NCBI RefSeq assembly: GCF_016591975.1
Contig: NZ_AP024169.1
Span: 2,643,001-2,707,000 of the forward strand
Source: Anaeromicropila herbilytica
GTDB lineage: Bacteria; Bacillota; Clostridia; Lachnospirales; Lachnospiraceae
Length of the DNA: 64,000 bases
Direction: 5' to 3'
A program made the translations under genes and the position numbers. This document shows positions 25,534 through 34,104 of the stretch, piece by piece. Position 1 is the first letter of the stretch. The number at the start of each line of letters is the position of its first letter. The notes beneath the pieces are model-generated. The model did no database searches and had not been told where the DNA came from. It worked only from the letters and a program-made list of their open reading frames with translations.

Positions 25534-26983
25534 GGCTCTTTGTCAAGTGTTGGGGTGTGAGGTGCGTTGCACCCGCACTAACACTGACAATAGAGCTATT
25601 TTTATGACTAGGTTCTATAATAGATGTTTTTTTGCATGACAAATAAGCCTCTTGAAAACCGACCATTTTTTTACATAGAACTGTGAATGATACGTGTACG
25701 AAATCTTTCGAAATTACGTACACCATAAGAACTTCTTTTTAGTACTTTGATTTTATTATTGAATCCTTCCGTAGGTCCATTTGTATATCCATACTTAAAG
25801 GCATTAAGTATATACTCAGACCAGCGTCTATATGTTTTTGCACATGCTTCAAATTCGTGTAATCCAGAGCTTTCAGCACTTTTTACCCACTCCCAAAATT
25901 CAGTTCTTTGATATGTATAGCTATTACTCTGACATATTTCATAGAACCATTCTTTTAACCTGTGAGCTAGTCGTAAATCATCACTGTATTGTAGCATTAA
26001 ATCACAGGCTTTTTTGTTGTCATCTTTTAATTTAGAATATCGAGTCAGTATAAGTTTTCTACTTCGCTTATAGTACTTTCTAAGAGTTGGTGTCATGGAT
26101 GCTTGTAAACGTTTACGAACACTTTCAATTGCCCAGGAAACCTGACGAATGTAGTGATATTTATCTACGATGATTGTGGCATTAGGAAAGAATGTTTTGG
26201 CAAGATCTATATAAGGTTGCCACATATCAGAAATAAAAAATTTAACACGATATCTTTCATCACGACTGCAAGATTTAAAATACTCAATAAGATGGGACTG
26301 AGTACGATCCGGTAAAATATCAAGAATACATTTTTTCTTTGCATCCACCAGAATACATTGATATTTGGAATCACCAGCATTCCCTTTAAATTCATCAATT
26401 GAAATGCATTGAGGAATATGTGGTTTATCATACGAGAGTGTATCAAGAATACGTATTACTGTATTCATTGAGACATTAGTTTGGGAAGCAACATATTTAA
26501 TACTGTTGGTTGAACGAAGCAATTCAACAATTTTGAAGGATAGTCGTGTTGTACGTTGCTGATATTTAGCTATAAAACTATATTTCTCGTAAAAACGTTT
26601 ACCACAAGAACATACATATCTTCGTTTTCTTAACAATAAATAAGCATTGGACAACTGAAAAGGTAAGTCTTTAATTTTCTGCCAACGATAATCGTGTATT
26701 TTAGATGTTCCAGCTCCACAACAAGGACAAATTTGAGGTTTGGGATTGGTTTCAATCTTGATAATAATTCCATCTAAAGTGTGTTGCACACTTTTTAATT
26801 TTACACCTTCTAAATTTAAAAGATTTTTGTTACAATTAGATTGCATCTATATAAAATACCTCCTTTAAAATGTTAGCTTTGGTCGGTTGGCATGTGAAGA
26901 GGCTTTATATAGATGTATTTTAATATAAAAACAAAAATGTTGGAAGTGTGTTTTTAACACACCCCAACATTTATTATAGAACC
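25534..26983 (-). mobile_element. Complete ISL3-family insertion sequence
   Basis: A 1450-bp element. Its ends are imperfect inverted repeats: the left end begins GGCTCTTTGTCAAGTGTTGG and the right end, reversed, GGTTCTATAATAAATGTTGG, both continuing GGTGTG. An AT-rich 8-bp duplication flanks it, as is usual for ISL3 elements. It carries one full-length transposase gene. It has landed in codon 26 or 27 of a LysR gene. Intact ends, gene and duplication suggest recent activity. Confidence 0.92.
25671..26846 (-). CDS. ISL3-family transposase
   Basis: A 391-residue DDE transposase. The N-terminal zinc-finger region shows CPCCGAGTSKIHDYRWQKI and CSCGKRFYEKY. The catalytic part shows ISIDEFKGN (first Asp), FFISDMWQPYIDLA (second Asp) and TEGFNNKIKVLKRSSYG (Glu), as in ISL3 elements. 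The length is close to the family norm, and no frame break is seen. A ribosome binding site is weak (GGAGGTATTTTATATAG about 11 bp before ATG). It moves the element that interrupts the LysR gene. Confidence 0.93.
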   Translation of the reverse strand: MQSNCNKNLLNLEGVKLKSVQHTLDGIIIKIETNPKPQICPCCGAGTSKIHDYRWQKIKDLPFQLSNAYLLLRKRRYVCSCGKRFYEKYSFIAKYQQRTTRLSFKIVELLRSTNSIKYVASQTNVSMNTVIRILDTLSYDKPHIPQCISIDEFKGNAGDSKYQCILVDAKKKCILDILPDRTQSHLIEYFKSCSRDERYRVKFFISDMWQPYIDLAKTFFPNATIIVDKYHYIRQVSWAIESVRKRLQASMTPTLRKYYKRSRKLILTRYSKLKDDNKKACDLMLQYSDDLRLAHRLKEWFYEICQSNSYTYQRTEFWEWVKSAESSGLHEFEACAKTYRRWSEYILNAFKYGYTNGPTEGFNNKIKVLKRSSYGVRNFERFRTRIIHSSM

Positions 26984-26991
26984 TAAATAAT
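26984..26991. repeat. 8-bp target site duplication, right copy
   Basis: TAAATAAT, matching 25526-25533. Confidence 0.85.
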
Positions 26992-27108
26992 TTTTTAGCC
27001 GCAGTATTGATACTTTTTTCCTTGAAGACAATCTCAAAACATTTTAAGTCTTTTGTATTCATATGATTTTCCTTTCATAGTAAGCCTTATCATGATTTTT
27101 TTCCCGAC

Positions 27109-27217
27109 AAATGAACTGTTTGGGAGGTCGTCTAGGCAATTTGCACAAAACAGAAAAACTCAATCGATTTTTCTGTTTTGTGCAAATTGCGAGGCTAGAT
27201 TTTGAAACAGATCATTT
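27109..27217. repeat. Long foldback hairpin between LysR and oxidoreductase genes
   Basis: Inner arms at 27136-27158 and 27168-27190 are perfect 23-bp inverted repeats (GCAATTTGCACAAAACAG and onward) around a 9-bp loop. Outer arms at 27109-27121 and 27205-27217 pair with one mismatch. There is no T run after the stem, so it is not a normal terminator. The remaining sequence of this 300-bp gap has only a small AGTAGT/ACTACT hairpin near 27261-27283. Confidence 0.75.
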
Positions 27218-27364
27218 GCCTTGCAACATCATATAACATATATATTGATACAAAAAGAAAGTAGTACATATATGAACTACTCCTTGTCTATGCAACAGGG
27301 AGCATATCATTTTATGCACTACTTTATCTTAACAGATTATCTATAAGGAATCAAACGATTGCAA

Positions 27365-29356
27365 TTAGATATGATTAGCAACTTCAAAAGCATCCCAGAT
27401 ACCATACATAATATTGGAGACTTTCTTCGCATCACCAAGTAAATAGATTTCTGGAACATCGAATTCAAGTTCATGATACAAGGAATCTTCTTCTTTATAT
27501 CCTACAGAAAGAATCACACTATCAGATGGAATCGCTGTTACTTTGCCATCGATAGTAACGCTTAACTTACCATCTTGATATCCAGTGACTTTCGCACTTG
27601 TTACGATATCAATATTATTAAATGGAAGTAATGCTTCAAGCATGTCTTTATTCGCATGACAAAGTGGTCCATTCACAGCCATAATCTTATCCATAGCTTC
27701 TACAATAGTGACTTTCTTTCCATGTTGAGCTAACCATAACGCTGTCTCACAACCTACTAGACCACCACCAACTACTACTGTTGTATCTCCACAATCTTTC
27801 TCTTTTAGTAAAACTTGAGAAGCTGTATATACATGTTCATCATCACCAAGAGAAAATACCTTTGGTGTTGAACCAGTAGCTACGATAACTGTATCATATT
27901 CATTCTTTAACACATCATCTTTTTTAATCTCTTTATTAAGATGAACTGCCACCTTTAAGCGGTCTAATTCACAAGCATACCAGTTTGCTAATTCGATATC
28001 ATCCTCTTTGAATTCTGGAGCACCACCTGGAATCAGGTTACCACCTAGACGGCTTCCTTTTTCAAATAATTCTGGTTTGTGTCCACGAATTGCAAGTACT
28101 CTTGCAGCTTCACAACCAGCAACACCACCACCAATAATTAGTACTTTCTTAGGAGCTAAGATTGGTTCATAAGCTGTTACACGTTCTCTAGCTGCTTGTG
28201 GGTTAACTGCACAGTTAATCAAGGAGTATTCTGCTACACGTCCCATACAGCCTTCTTGACAAGATATACATGGACGAATCTGTTCCACACGACTAGATCT
28301 TACTTTATTACAATAATCTGGATCTGCTAATAAAGGTCTTCCTAACTCAATCACATCGCATACACCTTGTTCAATCGCTTCCAATGCCATATCAGGATTA
28401 TCCATACGACCTGCACAGAATACTGGAATCTTTACAACATCCTTTACCATCTTACAGTAATCGCGGTAAAGTCCCTTTTCTTGGTACATTGGTGGGTGAT
28501 TCCACCACCAAGCATCATAGGTTCCTACATCTGTATCTAAGGCATCATAACCATAAGCCTCTAACAACCTAGCTGCCTCTAATCCTTCTTCTACATCACG
28601 GCCTTTTTCTTCAAATTCTTCTCCTGGTAATGCTCCAACTCTCCAGTCTTTAATCATGCTCTTTACACTAAAGCGTAGAGTTACAGGGAAATCTTCTCCA
28701 CATCTATTCTTAATCTCTTCTACTACTTCTCTTGCAAAACGAAGACGATTCTCTAGAGATCCGCCATACTCGTCCTCTCTTAGATTAAACATAGAGATTG
28801 CAAACTGATCCATTAGATATCCTTCATGTACTGCATGAATCTGAATACCATCGAATCCAGCACGTTTTGCATGAAATGCTCCATCACCGAACTGCTTTAC
28901 AATCATATGAATCTCATCAACTGTAATAGGTCGGCAGGTCTTATCTAACCATCTATGTTGAATTGCTGAAGGTGCGATTGGTGGAATATCTCCTACGTTA
29001 GTAGGAATTGTAACACGTCCAAATCCAGCGGACATCTGTAAAAAGATCTTACTTCCATAAGCATGAATACGTTCTGTCATTTCACGACTTGTCTTTACGA
29101 ACTGAACTGGCTTGTAGTTTGGATTCGGAACAGTTGATGGATCCTGTTTTTCTACTATATTATCCATAAAAGTAACACCAGTAATAATTAAACCAGTACC
29201 ACCTTTAGCACGCTCTGTATAATAATCAATTCCTCGTTGATTCCAACCACCATTTGCATCTGCTAGTCCTAACGGCCCCATAGGTGCCATAGCAAAACGG
29301 TTTTTGATTGTAATGCTACCAACTTTCACTGGAGTAAAAAGCTTTTGATACTTCAT
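27365..29356 (-). CDS. FMN/FAD/[4Fe-4S] enoate reductase-like oxidoreductase
   Basis: A 663-residue three-part enzyme of the 2,4-dienoyl-CoA reductase / 2-enoate reductase / BaiCD group. Residues about 1-370 form the FMN barrel (RFAMAPMGPLGLADANGG, FDGIQIHAVHEGYLMDQF, YGGSLENRLRFA). CISCQEGCMGR with a further C-A-V-N-P gives the [4Fe-4S] ligands. From about 400 on there are two nucleotide-binding folds, VLIIGGGVAGCEAARVLA (FAD) and TVVVGGGLVGCETALWLA (NAD(P)H). It reduces an activated C=C bond; the substrate is unknown. The start has GAGAGGATATACAG. The gene lies 175 bp downstream of hypB on the same strand. Confidence 0.92.
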   Translation of the reverse strand: MKYQKLFTPVKVGSITIKNRFAMAPMGPLGLADANGGWNQRGIDYYTERAKGGTGLIITGVTFMDNIVEKQDPSTVPNPNYKPVQFVKTSREMTERIHAYGSKIFLQMSAGFGRVTIPTNVGDIPPIAPSAIQHRWLDKTCRPITVDEIHMIVKQFGDGAFHAKRAGFDGIQIHAVHEGYLMDQFAISMFNLREDEYGGSLENRLRFAREVVEEIKNRCGEDFPVTLRFSVKSMIKDWRVGALPGEEFEEKGRDVEEGLEAARLLEAYGYDALDTDVGTYDAWWWNHPPMYQEKGLYRDYCKMVKDVVKIPVFCAGRMDNPDMALEAIEQGVCDVIELGRPLLADPDYCNKVRSSRVEQIRPCISCQEGCMGRVAEYSLINCAVNPQAARERVTAYEPILAPKKVLIIGGGVAGCEAARVLAIRGHKPELFEKGSRLGGNLIPGGAPEFKEDDIELANWYACELDRLKVAVHLNKEIKKDDVLKNEYDTVIVATGSTPKVFSLGDDEHVYTASQVLLKEKDCGDTTVVVGGGLVGCETALWLAQHGKKVTIVEAMDKIMAVNGPLCHANKDMLEALLPFNNIDIVTSAKVTGYQDGKLSVTIDGKVTAIPSDSVILSVGYKEEDSLYHELEFDVPEIYLLGDAKKVSNIMYGIWDAFEVANHI

Positions 29357-29531
29357 TCTGTATATCCTCTCTTTCCTGATAAAATCAATCCTTAATTAAA
29401 CATAATATTGATACATTGATAAATTTTTATCAATATGTCTATGAATTAATTTTATCAGTAAAAAAGAAGAACCACTATCAATTAAACGTTTCCAGTTAGA
29501 AACAAATTATTTTATCATGGCTGCCTTGATA

Positions 29532-30200
29532 TTACTTATTCCACTCATTCACATTTTCCAAAAGCCAGTTGCACCAATCGTCAATACCTTCTCCGGTCTT
29601 TGCTGAGATAGGAAATATCTTAAGCTTAGGATTTCTCTGATGTGCGTACTCAATTACTTTATCCATATCAAAATCAAAGTAAGGAAGTACATCGATCTTA
29701 TTGATAATCAGTGCGTCACATACTGTAAATATAAGAGGATATTTTAACGGTTTATCATGACCTTCTGGTACAGAAAGAATCATAACATTCTTAGATGCCC
29801 CTGTGTCAAACTCTGCTGGACACACCAGATTACCGACATTCTCTAAGATTGCAAGATCAAAACTTTGTGCGTTCAATGCTTTTAATCCCTGTTCTGTCAT
29901 TCCGGCATCCAAATGACACATACCACCCGTATGAAGTTGTATGGCTTCAACCCCCGTATTAGCCATGGTTCTTGCATCAACATCTGAATCAATATCTGCT
30001 TCCATAATACCTATTTTCAATTTATCTTTAAGATTATTTACTGTTTTTACTAGTGTTGTAGTTTTTCCACTACCTGGAGAAGACATTAGATTTAATAAAA
30101 AAGTCTTATCTTCTTTTAGTTCCTGTCGAATACGGTCTGCCTCTGCATCATTATTCGCAAATACGCTTTCCTTAATTTCAATAATTCTAATATTATCCAT
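29532..30200 (-). CDS. hypB: HypB, hydrogenase nickel-incorporation GTPase
   Basis: A 222-residue SIMIBI GTPase. The P-loop is SSPGSGKTT at about 40-48, followed by EADIDSDVDARTMANTGVEAIQLHTGGMCHLDA, the region with the Cys and His that bind metal in HypB, and then INKIDVLPYFDF (G4 region). There is no N-terminal His-rich stretch. HypB delivers nickel to [NiFe]-hydrogenases together with HypA. It lies 120 bp from hypA with a hairpin in between. No hydrogenase structural genes are in the window. Confidence 0.93.
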   Translation of the reverse strand: MDNIRIIEIKESVFANNDAEADRIRQELKEDKTFLLNLMSSPGSGKTTTLVKTVNNLKDKLKIGIMEADIDSDVDARTMANTGVEAIQLHTGGMCHLDAGMTEQGLKALNAQSFDLAILENVGNLVCPAEFDTGASKNVMILSVPEGHDKPLKYPLIFTVCDALIINKIDVLPYFDFDMDKVIEYAHQRNPKLKIFPISAKTGEGIDDWCNWLLENVNEWNK

Positions 30201-30267
30201 AATTTGATTTCTCCATATTTTACTCCATTCCTGCGCACGCTTTTAGCGCATAGGCACAGACTTTTGT

Positions 30268-30296
30268 GGGTGAAAGATTAGAAAAATCTTTCACCC
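30268..30296. other. Intercistronic hairpin between hypA and hypB
   Basis: GGGTGAAAGAT and ATCTTTCACCC form a perfect 11-bp stem with a 7-base loop. It lacks a proper T run on the minus strand, so attenuation or mRNA stabilisation is more likely than full termination. Confidence 0.6.
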
Positions 30297-30320
30297 TTAT
30301 ATCCTGGCTATGTCCTACAT

Positions 30321-30662
30321 TTAATATCCAATGTCTTTAATCAAGAATTCCTGACCACCTAATATCTTTTTGGACCTGCTTTTGCAATTTGGGCAGCACC
30401 CCTCATTTTTCATTACATTATATAGAGACTGGCATTCTTCACAGATTGCTTGTCCCTTTACGATCTTCATTCGCAGTTCGGCATCTTTTAAAACTGGTCT
30501 TTTTTCTACAACAATAGGAAAATATTTTTCAAAGAACACTGGCATATAGCCGGTAAGTTCTCCTATTTCCAGTGTGATAAAGCGGATTTTATCAACTTGG
30601 TTTTCTTTTGCAATTCTTTCTACGGTTTTTACTGCTTCTTCTAAAACACCAATTTCATGCAT
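30321..30662 (-). CDS. hypA: HypA, hydrogenase nickel-incorporation protein
   Basis: A 113-residue HypA/HybF protein. It begins MHEIGVLEEAVKTVERIA, where His2 and neighbours bind nickel in the family, and carries a C-terminal zinc site made of CEEC and CPNC. It works with HypB to load nickel into [NiFe]-hydrogenase. The gene begins 3 bp after the stop of the large Fe-S flavoprotein, which suggests one operon and possibly a shared physiology of hydrogen or low-potential electron flow. Confidence 0.93.
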   Translation of the reverse strand: MHEIGVLEEAVKTVERIAKENQVDKIRFITLEIGELTGYMPVFFEKYFPIVVEKRPVLKDAELRMKIVKGQAICEECQSLYNVMKNEGCCPNCKSRSKKILGGQEFLIKDIGY

Positions 30663-30665
30663 ACT

Positions 30666-33401
30666 CTACTCCTTTTTAAAGGAGCCCGCTATTGTACGAC
30701 CAACCTTTAAGACAGTGTCCTTGGCAATAGCTCCCACTAATTTTTCATAAGGAACGCCCCATGCGTCATATTTTCTCGTCAACGAGATTGCATCAAATTT
30801 GCATCGAGTAGTACATAATCCACATCCAATACAAATATTCTGGTCTACTCTTGCAGCTCCGCAGCCTAAACATCTTGCAGTTTCTTTCTTAACCTGCTCC
30901 TCTGTAAATGTTTTTCTCTCATCCTGAAAACTTAATGCTTTACTTGTATCTCTACCTGGCTTTTGACGTTTCGCATTATCGTATTCAGCAATAACCAGAT
31001 TATCTTTGTCTATATATTTGTAATTATCTCTTTTTACCCTTCCAAGTGTAAGACTGTGACCTTCCCATACAAAACGGTGCAAAGACTCAGCCCCTTCCTT
31101 TCCTGCTGCAATCGCATCAATTGCAAACCTTGGTCCTGTGTAAGCATCTCCACCCACAAAGACATCTTTCTGTGCTGTCTGATATGTCCATGCATCTGCT
31201 TTTACTGTGTTATTACGATTCAATTCCACCTTTGTTCCATCTAATAAATGATTCCACTCAATTGATTGACCAATCGCAGCTAAAACATAATCACATTCCA
31301 CTGTTTTTACATCATTCTCATCATACTGAGGATTGAAACGTCCCTCTGAATCTTTTACAGAAAGACATTTTTTAAATACAATTCCTTTTACTTTGCCATT
31401 CTCTAAAAGTATTTCCTTTGGTCCCCATCCACAGTTCATCTGAATCTGTTCTTCTTCTGCTTCTTCAATCTCATCCGCAGCTGCTGGCATATGTTCACGA
31501 TCTTCCAGACAGAACATGGAAACCTCTTCTCCACCAAAACGTCTTGCTGTTCTGGCTACGTCAACTGCAACATTTCCTCCACCAACAACGACAACCTTTC
31601 CATGAAGTGGGTTCATTTCCTTCATTGCAACTTTTCTAAGGAAATCAATACCAGAAATCACGCCATCAGAATCTTCACCTTCAATTCCGATTTTTCTTCC
31701 GCCCTGTGCTCCGATCGCTACATAAAAACCTTGATATCCATGTGCACGAAGTTCCTCTAATGTGATATCTTTGCCAACCTCAACACCAGTTTTAATATCC
31801 ACACCTAATGCCTTGATTACTTCTATTTCTGCATCAACCACATTTTTATCTAAGCGGAATGCTGGCATTCCAAATTGCATCATGCCGCCTGCTTTTGCTT
31901 CTTTTTCAAATACGGTAACTTGATGTCCATATATTGCAAGATAATATGCACAAGATAATCCCGCTGGTCCAGCTCCAATAACAGCTATTTTCTTACCTTC
32001 CTGGTTCATTTTCTTTGGTATATACCGTACATCTGATTTCATATCCTGCTCTGCAATGAACTTTTTAACTTCATCTATGGCAACCGCTTCATCCAGGTCT
32101 CCTCTTGTACAAACCTGTTCACAGAATCTTGCACAGACGCTTCCACAAACAGCTGGAAATGGATTTTCTCTCTTAATCAGTTCCAATGCTTCTGCATATT
32201 TTCCTTCCGAAGCCTTTTTCAAATATCCCTGAACGGATATGTGTGCTGGACAATTTGTTTTACATGGAGCTGTCCCAGTTTCAGGCACCACGTTATCTCG
32301 TTCTGTAAGAAAATCTGTCTGCCAGTTTTCTTTTCCAAAGATCAAATGATTGTCTGGTATCTTTTTATTTTTAATCTTAACAGGCTGTTCCTGACATAAA
32401 CTCTGACCTAGTTTCACTGAATTTTGTGGACAGACTTCTACACATCCACCACACGCAACACACTTTTCCTGTTCAACATTTGCAACATAGTTAGAGCGTG
32501 AAAAACTTGGAGATTGTGTGTACCAGGAAGTGCGAAGTGCCATACAAGTATCCCAGTTACAGTTACAAAGGAAAAGTGAAAAGTCAGGTCCATCAATATT
32601 GGATACCTGATGTACATATCCTCTTTCTTCTGCTTTTAGTAGAATATCTTCTGCTTCTGCTCTGGTAATTCGCCTAGCCTTTCCTACCCGAATACAGCTT
32701 TCTGCATATTTTCCAAGATTAATACACCATTCACCTTCGAGATCCGAAGTACCTTCTCCTACCATTCTACGAATTCTTCTGCATTCACATGGTGCAACTG
32801 CGATACTTTCACCTGCTTTATCTAACCAGTAAGATACCTCTTCATATTTCACTTTCTGGGGCTCCTTAGCAATCGCAGTCTCTACTGGAATTGCACGCAT
32901 CAAGGCAGATCCCATTGGCATGAAATTGGAAACCATTTTCTGTAAATCCAGAATATAATTCAAAAAAGCTGGTGCTGTCTCTGGATATTTTTCTGTCATC
33001 GACACCTGCATGATTGTATTTTCCATTGCTCCTGGTGCAAAAACAGGCATTTGTACCAAATCTATGCCAGCATCATCACTTGTGTATTCCAATATTCCAA
33101 TATGTACGAGTTCATCTGCGAATTTTGCAGTTTCCTCAACTTTCATTCCTTCAAGTTTAGCTAAATCTTTGATATAATATGGTTTTCTTAACTTCATTTT
33201 TAATAAAAAATCCACCATCTTATCTGATAACATACGGTCAAAAAAGATATATTCCCATGATGTCTCTGATGGGTTTAAGTTCAACATATTCATATGCTTT
33301 ACTAACTTTATAAGATTTTTTCTTGGTGTTTTACTGCAAGTCTCCCAATATTCCTTCAAACAGGCTTTCTCACCTTCTGTAAAAACATGCTGCTCTGCCA
33401 T
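30666..33401 (-). CDS. Large Fe-S/FAD oxidoreductase with GltD-like core
   Basis: A protein of about 911 residues (ATG 33401 with GGAGGAGATATC; a start 7 codons upstream has no site). The N-terminal part is Cys-rich (APCECRRIRRMVG, FLCNCNWDTC) and ends with a ferredoxin motif CVACGGCVEVCP. Next comes the Fe-S domain of glutamate synthase small subunits (CKTNCPAHISVQGYL, CGSVCARFCEQVC), then FAD- and NAD(P)H-binding folds (IAVIGAGPAGLSCAYYLA, VVVVGGGNVAVDVARTA). The C-terminus has CLGCGAARVDQNICIGCGLC. Such GltD-like proteins feed electrons from NAD(P)H into anaerobic enzymes. It lies directly before hypA. Confidence 0.88.
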   Translation of the reverse strand: MAEQHVFTEGEKACLKEYWETCSKTPRKNLIKLVKHMNMLNLNPSETSWEYIFFDRMLSDKMVDFLLKMKLRKPYYIKDLAKLEGMKVEETAKFADELVHIGILEYTSDDAGIDLVQMPVFAPGAMENTIMQVSMTEKYPETAPAFLNYILDLQKMVSNFMPMGSALMRAIPVETAIAKEPQKVKYEEVSYWLDKAGESIAVAPCECRRIRRMVGEGTSDLEGEWCINLGKYAESCIRVGKARRITRAEAEDILLKAEERGYVHQVSNIDGPDFSLFLCNCNWDTCMALRTSWYTQSPSFSRSNYVANVEQEKCVACGGCVEVCPQNSVKLGQSLCQEQPVKIKNKKIPDNHLIFGKENWQTDFLTERDNVVPETGTAPCKTNCPAHISVQGYLKKASEGKYAEALELIKRENPFPAVCGSVCARFCEQVCTRGDLDEAVAIDEVKKFIAEQDMKSDVRYIPKKMNQEGKKIAVIGAGPAGLSCAYYLAIYGHQVTVFEKEAKAGGMMQFGMPAFRLDKNVVDAEIEVIKALGVDIKTGVEVGKDITLEELRAHGYQGFYVAIGAQGGRKIGIEGEDSDGVISGIDFLRKVAMKEMNPLHGKVVVVGGGNVAVDVARTARRFGGEEVSMFCLEDREHMPAAADEIEEAEEEQIQMNCGWGPKEILLENGKVKGIVFKKCLSVKDSEGRFNPQYDENDVKTVECDYVLAAIGQSIEWNHLLDGTKVELNRNNTVKADAWTYQTAQKDVFVGGDAYTGPRFAIDAIAAGKEGAESLHRFVWEGHSLTLGRVKRDNYKYIDKDNLVIAEYDNAKRQKPGRDTSKALSFQDERKTFTEEQVKKETARCLGCGAARVDQNICIGCGLCTTRCKFDAISLTRKYDAWGVPYEKLVGAIAKDTVLKVGRTIAGSFKKE

Positions 33402-33505
33402 GATATCTCCTCCATAAATCAATAAACTTTTAATAACTTTGATAGTTTTATTATATCAACGGGAAATATTATTGTCATGAAACCAACTTGACAGTATGTC
33501 TCAAA

Positions 33506-33533
33506 ATGATACAATAATAATATATTGTCTCAT
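33506..33533. promoter_or_regulatory. Operator-like inverted repeat in the divergent TetR promoter region
   Basis: ATGATACAAT and ATTGTCTCAT match as inverted arms at 9 of 10 positions, with an 8-bp spacer. The site lies 20 bp before the TetR start and between the two divergent genes. Confidence 0.6.
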
Positions 33534-33552
33534 AATAAGGAGTATGCTTACC

Positions 33553-34095
33553 ATGATAGATCGTACCAAAAATGCCATTGTTGACTCATTCAACACCCTG
33601 ATAAAAACAACCGAATTTGAATATATAACATCAAAAAAAATTGCTGATGTGGCAGGCATCAGCAAAGCGACTTTTTATCGTTATTTTAAAGATAAATATG
33701 AAGTTATGAACTACAATTACAAAGCCCTTTTAGACCGTTTACTACAGTCTCCTAATTGCACTGACTATCGCTCTCTGTATTATATGCTCTTTAGTATAGG
33801 TAAAAGAGACTGGCAGTTTTTATATCGTGCATTTAAAATCACTGGCTCTAATTCCTTATCTGATTTTATATATGAATACTCGATGGAAACGGTACGTAAA
33901 ATAACCAGCATAAATAGGAATGGTGATGGCTTAACTCCATCAGAACAACTACAGATCGATGTCTTTTGCGTAGGCATCAGTATAATCTATCGTAAATGGA
34001 TATTTGAAGGGTATCCTCTCACAGCAAATGAAGCCGCTGATGCATTATTTGACCTGATGCCTGATAGCTTAAAATATTATTGGTTCAAATCTTAG
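33553..34095 (+). CDS. TetR-family regulator
   Basis: A 180-residue repressor. ATG 33553 is chosen because AAGGAG lies 10 bp before it, while the ATG at 33544 would be one base from that site. The DNA-binding part is FEYITSKKIADVAGISKATFYRYFKDKYEVMNY, a classic TetR helix-turn-helix. The C-terminal domain resembles the TetR_C_8-type ligand domains. It is divergent from the Fe-S flavoprotein/hypA/hypB operon and likely controls it, using the palindrome at 33506-33533. Confidence 0.88.
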   Translation: MIDRTKNAIVDSFNTLIKTTEFEYITSKKIADVAGISKATFYRYFKDKYEVMNYNYKALLDRLLQSPNCTDYRSLYYMLFSIGKRDWQFLYRAFKITGSNSLSDFIYEYSMETVRKITSINRNGDGLTPSEQLQIDVFCVGISIIYRKWIFEGYPLTANEAADALFDLMPDSLKYYWFKS

Positions 34096-34104
34096 TTAAA
34101 TAAA

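Larger units (their letters stand above)
24729..27062 (-). pseudogene. LysR-family regulator gene split by an insertion sequence
   Basis: The first 26 codons (ATG at 27062, MNTKDLKCFEIVFKEKSINT then AAKKLF) and the rest (from about 25525 down to 24729) are separated by an ISL3-type element at 25534-26983. Removing the element and one copy of the 8-bp duplication restores one frame: AAKKLF-ISPQGLGKIIQKMEEE, the winged helix-turn-helix of a LysR regulator, followed by a substrate domain (RIGFANGVFRAVPIHVISEY, GFVVGDP). The gene is otherwise intact, so the insertion looks recent. The protein cannot be made whole. Confidence 0.9.

Noticed and set aside
27136..27190. Hairpin as a rho-independent terminator
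   Set aside because: The stem is too long, and neither side is followed by a T run.
30963..31760. Several plus-strand frames opposite the large Fe-S flavoprotein
   Set aside because: They are shadows of a gene with complete cofactor motifs and lack start signals.
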